Shown: positions 5,527 through 7,767 of the stretch, in pieces
How the letters are laid out: every line of letters starts with the position of its first letter
Position numbering within the stretch: the first letter of the stretch is position 1
Source: Gammaproteobacteria bacterium
Lineage (GTDB): Bacteria; Pseudomonadota; Gammaproteobacteria; S012-40
Length of the DNA stretch: 7,767 bases
Direction of reading: 5' to 3'
NCBI GenBank assembly: GCA_029879945.1
Contig: JAOUPJ010000170.1
Span: forward strand, 1 to 7,767
Notes under the pieces: model-generated
The model's database searches: none
The model's input: only the letters and a program-made list of their open reading frames with translations
What the model was told of the DNA's origin: nothing
Made by a program: the position numbers and the translations under genes

Positions 5527-5823
5527 ATGAGTGTTGAATTTCTAAATATCAAGCATAGCAGCCAACTCCAAATTACAGTAACCGACAAACTTTCGATGGA
5601 TGACTATCCAGCGTTTTCTTCAATTTTGCGATCGGTATCTGATGTTAGAAGATGTCGTGTTACACTTCAGAATCTTGTTTGTTTGGATTCAATGGGAATT
5701 GGAATGCTTGCGCTGCTGAAAGATATCACAGAATCAAAGCATATAGAGATAGATGCGGTGCGCTGCAGCAATCAAGTCTCGAACATATTGAAAACGGAAG
5801 CGGTTCAAAGTCTACTTCAGTAA
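5527..5823 (+). CDS. STAS-domain protein, anti-sigma-factor-antagonist type (copy 2)
   Basis: This 98-residue single STAS domain is a paralogue of the protein at 4819, about 37% identical without gaps. The phosphorylatable Ser is kept at S55 in CLDSMGIGMLAL, and the DDYP motif (25-28) and CSNQVS near residue 80 are shared. By family knowledge it should switch a partner protein by reversible Ser phosphorylation in the cytoplasm. It differs from copy 1 mainly at charged surface positions (35-42, 69-79, 89-95), which would suit different partners. AGGG (5513-5516) lies 10 bases before the ATG. Unlike copy 1, it has a 411-base upstream region with a conserved inverted repeat, a hairpin and TTGAC repeats, so it is likely to be separately regulated. 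A strong terminator follows. The family is firm, the partner unknown. Confidence 0.88.
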   Translation: MSVEFLNIKHSSQLQITVTDKLSMDDYPAFSSILRSVSDVRRCRVTLQNLVCLDSMGIGMLALLKDITESKHIEIDAVRCSNQVSNILKTEAVQSLLQ

Positions 5824-5854
5824 ATTGACGAGTTCAAAAGTGCGTAAACCCCGT

Positions 5855-5880
5855 AGCCCACTTTGCAGTGGGCTTTTTAA
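5855..5880 (+). terminator. Rho-independent terminator after the second STAS gene
   Basis: AGCCCACT (5855-5862) and AGTGGGCT (5867-5874) pair perfectly around TTGC, followed by TTTT and AA. The T-run overlaps the stop codon of the convergent phosphodiesterase gene (5877-5879). Read from the minus strand the hairpin is followed by ACGGGG, so it should terminate mainly plus-strand transcripts. Confidence 0.85.
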
Positions 5881-7040
5881 TTAACGTTAAGTATCACCAA
5901 AGGAATCTCCATCTCTTCTGGGCTCAGTCCACCGTGTACACCGATCTGACTGAACTCCCCTTCCCCGGCGATTTTGTCTTTAACTACATAGTTACTCTTG
6001 GGCAGCAGAACATAATCCCCAATCCTTTGTAACAACTTTTTGTTCAATTCCCCTAGACCGAAATACCCCTCATCCAATAAAGACTCACTTGAAAAACAGT
6101 CCATGTATTCACTCAATTCAGATGAGACATAGTCTTCAAACTGTTTGAATTTTTTCCCGTGCACATAGGCATACGCCGCTCTGGGTTCACCACTGAAAGG
6201 CATTTGCAAGCAATCTTCCAGCACAGGATGATCATGTAGATGGATCACTCTATCAGCCCCGGTGTCTATGAGTCCATGATCGGCTGTCACTATCAGGCTG
6301 GTGTTAGTTCCCTTTATCGACTCCACAAAGCGCTCGATTGCAGCTTCTATATGTTCAAAATGCGTCGATACCTTTTTACTTTCCACACCATATAAATGAC
6401 ATAGACCATCAAACTCTGGCCAATAGGCATAGACAAATTGCTTTTCCTCTTGTGCCCTCACAATATCGGTCATTTGATTGAAACAATCATCCAGCCGCTT
6501 GTATGGGAGCCGCGTGGCACCGCTGTTTACCAGTCGACTAAATTCACTTTCAACAATCCCTTCCTGATTCACCACAAAACATTTACGATTCAAGTGAGGA
6601 TACACGGACGACAGACCTAACACGTCTTCCATCGTTATACCCATCTCTGAAAACGTTGAACCGCCAATCCGGGGTTTGAAGGGCAAAATAGCTGCTACAC
6701 AGGCTGTTTCCTGTAAATACATAAACCAGCCAGTAACAGCGTGTTGCTTGGGTGCAAGCCCTGTTGCAAAGCTGGTGAGCGCTGCTGACGTTGTGGAAGG
6801 AAAAACGGAATACATGGTATGCTTCAGGTGGCTGTGCAACAGCCCGCCAGAAGCGTAAGACTCCAACCAGCGTTTACCCAAGCCATCCACTACAAGTAGC
6901 ACAATATTGTCGGAACTGGAAAGTCTATCGGCGTCCAGCACACTTAGTGGTTTGTAAACTCCACTCTGCCAACCGCAGCAACCATGTAGACTGGCCATGA
7001 GATTGACTATCGAATTTTCGAAATCAGGAACGACTCTCAT
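5877..7040 (-). CDS. Alkaline-phosphatase-superfamily phosphodiesterase / nucleotide pyrophosphatase-like protein
   Basis: This 387-residue protein has the full bimetallic site of the type I phosphodiesterase/nucleotide pyrophosphatase (NPP) family, which cleaves phosphodiester or pyrophosphate bonds. D52 is in LLVVDGLG, the nucleophile Thr in FPSTTSAALTS (T84, possibly T83), D211 and H215 in EFDGLCHLYG, D254-H255 in TADHG, and H369 in GVHGG. The order and spacing fit bacterial NPP. There is no signal peptide: the N-terminus is polar and the first hydrophobic stretch is the VLLVV strand. It is therefore probably cytoplasmic, whereas many NPPs are exported. Its ATG lies inside the 3' end of pyrD with a 17-base overlap, implying co-transcription and translational coupling; no good Shine-Dalgarno is seen. 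An alternative start is Met15. The substrate cannot be read from the sequence; a nucleotide is suggested only by family and neighbour. Confidence 0.85.
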   Translation of the reverse strand: MRVVPDFENSIVNLMASLHGCCGWQSGVYKPLSVLDADRLSSSDNIVLLVVDGLGKRWLESYASGGLLHSHLKHTMYSVFPSTTSAALTSFATGLAPKQHAVTGWFMYLQETACVAAILPFKPRIGGSTFSEMGITMEDVLGLSSVYPHLNRKCFVVNQEGIVESEFSRLVNSGATRLPYKRLDDCFNQMTDIVRAQEEKQFVYAYWPEFDGLCHLYGVESKKVSTHFEHIEAAIERFVESIKGTNTSLIVTADHGLIDTGADRVIHLHDHPVLEDCLQMPFSGEPRAAYAYVHGKKFKQFEDYVSSELSEYMDCFSSESLLDEGYFGLGELNKKLLQRIGDYVLLPKSNYVVKDKIAGEGEFSQIGVHGGLSPEEMEIPLVILNVN

Positions 7041-7767
7041 ACCGATTCACTGCATCAACAGACTCTCTAATGAGTGTAGGCCCGGTATAAACCAGGCCAG
7101 AATATAGCTGCACCAAACTCGCGCCAGCATCCAATTTATCCACTACATCCTGGGCATTCATTACACCACCGGATGCAATGACAGGAATTTTCCCCCCTAA
7201 CGCATCGACCAAAGCGCGCAACACATCGGTCGATCTTTCTTTCAACGGCGCGCCGCTAAGGCCTCCAACTTGCTCCGCTAAGCGAGCATCGATCAATCCG
7301 GAGCGACTAACCGTAGTATTCGTGGCAATCACCCCATCCACTTCGAATTGCAAAAACAATGATGCCATTTCACTAATTTGACCACTTTCCAAATCTGGTG
7401 CAATCTTTATAACAACGGGTACGTATTTCTTATACTCTGCTTCCAGGCTTCTCTGCTCATTCTTGACTGCATTTATCAAGCTTTCCAATTCTTGCCTGTT
7501 TTGCAGTTCTCTCAATTGTTTCGTGTTCGGCGAGGAGATATTGATCGTAATATAATGGGCATACTGATAGACTTTTTTCATGCACAAAAGGTAGTCATTT
7601 ACTGACTGATTGATAAGTGTATCTGCGTTCTTTCCGATATTAACACCCACTATACCGCGATACCTGCTTTTCTTGATATTCGCTACCAGGTGGTCAACTC
7701 CATAATTATTGAAGCCCATACGATTAATGATTGCTTTATCGGAGGTCAGTCGGAAGAGTCTGGGTCT
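7024..7767 (-). CDS. pyrD: Dihydroorotate dehydrogenase (quinone), class 2, 5' end cut by window
   Basis: PyrD oxidises dihydroorotate to orotate, the fourth step of de novo pyrimidine synthesis, passing electrons through FMN to membrane quinone. The frame runs without a stop to the window edge: 16 codons before the internal ATG at 7719 read PRLFRL...IINR, then MGFNNYGVD, matching the usual PyrD interior. About 247 residues are present, so roughly 90 N-terminal residues, including the membrane-contact helices, lie outside. Visible landmarks are NIGKN, the catalytic-loop NISSPNT with its Ser (class 2 feature), VIKIAPDL, IATNTT, GGLSGAPL, the phosphate-binding IASGGV and LYSGLVYTGP. Its TGA overlaps the start of the phosphodiesterase gene by 17 bases. 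The internal ATG at 7719 should not be taken as the start. Confidence 0.97.
   Translation of the reverse strand, partial: RPRLFRLTSDKAIINRMGFNNYGVDHLVANIKKSRYRGIVGVNIGKNADTLINQSVNDYLLCMKKVYQYAHYITINISSPNTKQLRELQNRQELESLINAVKNEQRSLEAEYKKYVPVVIKIAPDLESGQISEMASLFLQFEVDGVIATNTTVSRSGLIDARLAEQVGGLSGAPLKERSTDVLRALVDALGGKIPVIASGGVMNAQDVVDKLDAGASLVQLYSGLVYTGPTLIRESVDAVNRYESRS

Noticed and set aside
7024..7719. PyrD beginning at the ATG at 7719
   Set aside because: The upstream 16 codons encode conserved PyrD sequence (PRLFRL, INR) up to the edge, so this Met is internal and the gene is truncated by the window.

Overview
The window looks like chromosomal DNA of a gammaproteobacterium. The support is a class 2 (quinone-linked) PyrD, single-domain STAS proteins, a NarL/FixJ-type two-component pair, and a GGDEF-EAL protein. 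The base composition is moderately AT-rich. I cannot name a genus from the sequence, and the assignment rests on general family resemblance.

Layout. (1) Bases 1-113 hold no gene I can support. (2) A stand-alone Rcp1-like receiver protein lies on the minus strand (114-551). It is divergent from a plus-strand pair: a soluble histidine kinase with an N-terminal receiver domain (728-1846), then a NarL/FixJ DNA-binding response regulator (1859-2491) after 12 bases. (3) A 423-base intergenic region (2492-2914) is unusually structured. It has a 21-base inverted repeat, an extended -10 promoter, a CRP-like short palindrome, a possible 44-codon ORF and nested complementary arms ending at seven T residues. 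(4) A REC-GGDEF-EAL protein (2915-4603) has an intact phosphodiesterase site but a damaged cyclase site. (5) Two 98-residue STAS proteins (4819-5115 and 5527-5823) are clear paralogues and each is followed by a terminator hairpin. (6) On the minus strand, the 3' part of pyrD (7024 to the window edge) overlaps by 17 bases an alkaline-phosphatase-superfamily phosphodiesterase gene (5877-7040). This unit is convergent with the signalling cluster.

How the genes may work together. None of the cluster proteins has a signal peptide, a membrane segment or a recognisable sensor domain. Three carry receiver domains of the same 'EDN/S-x-DDA' style. This suggests a cytoplasmic relay fed by a kinase outside the window. 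The receiver-kinase would pass the signal to the NarL-type regulator, the phosphodiesterase would lower c-di-GMP, and the STAS proteins would act as phosphorylatable partner-switch antagonists. The strongest clue to a shared circuit is that two distant intergenic regions carry the same inverted repeat, TTGTAGGA-N5-(A/T)CCTAC. One is just downstream of the NarL-type gene and upstream of the structured intergenic transcript. The other is about 105 bases upstream of the second STAS gene. It is a plausible operator of the NarL-type regulator, but that is inference.
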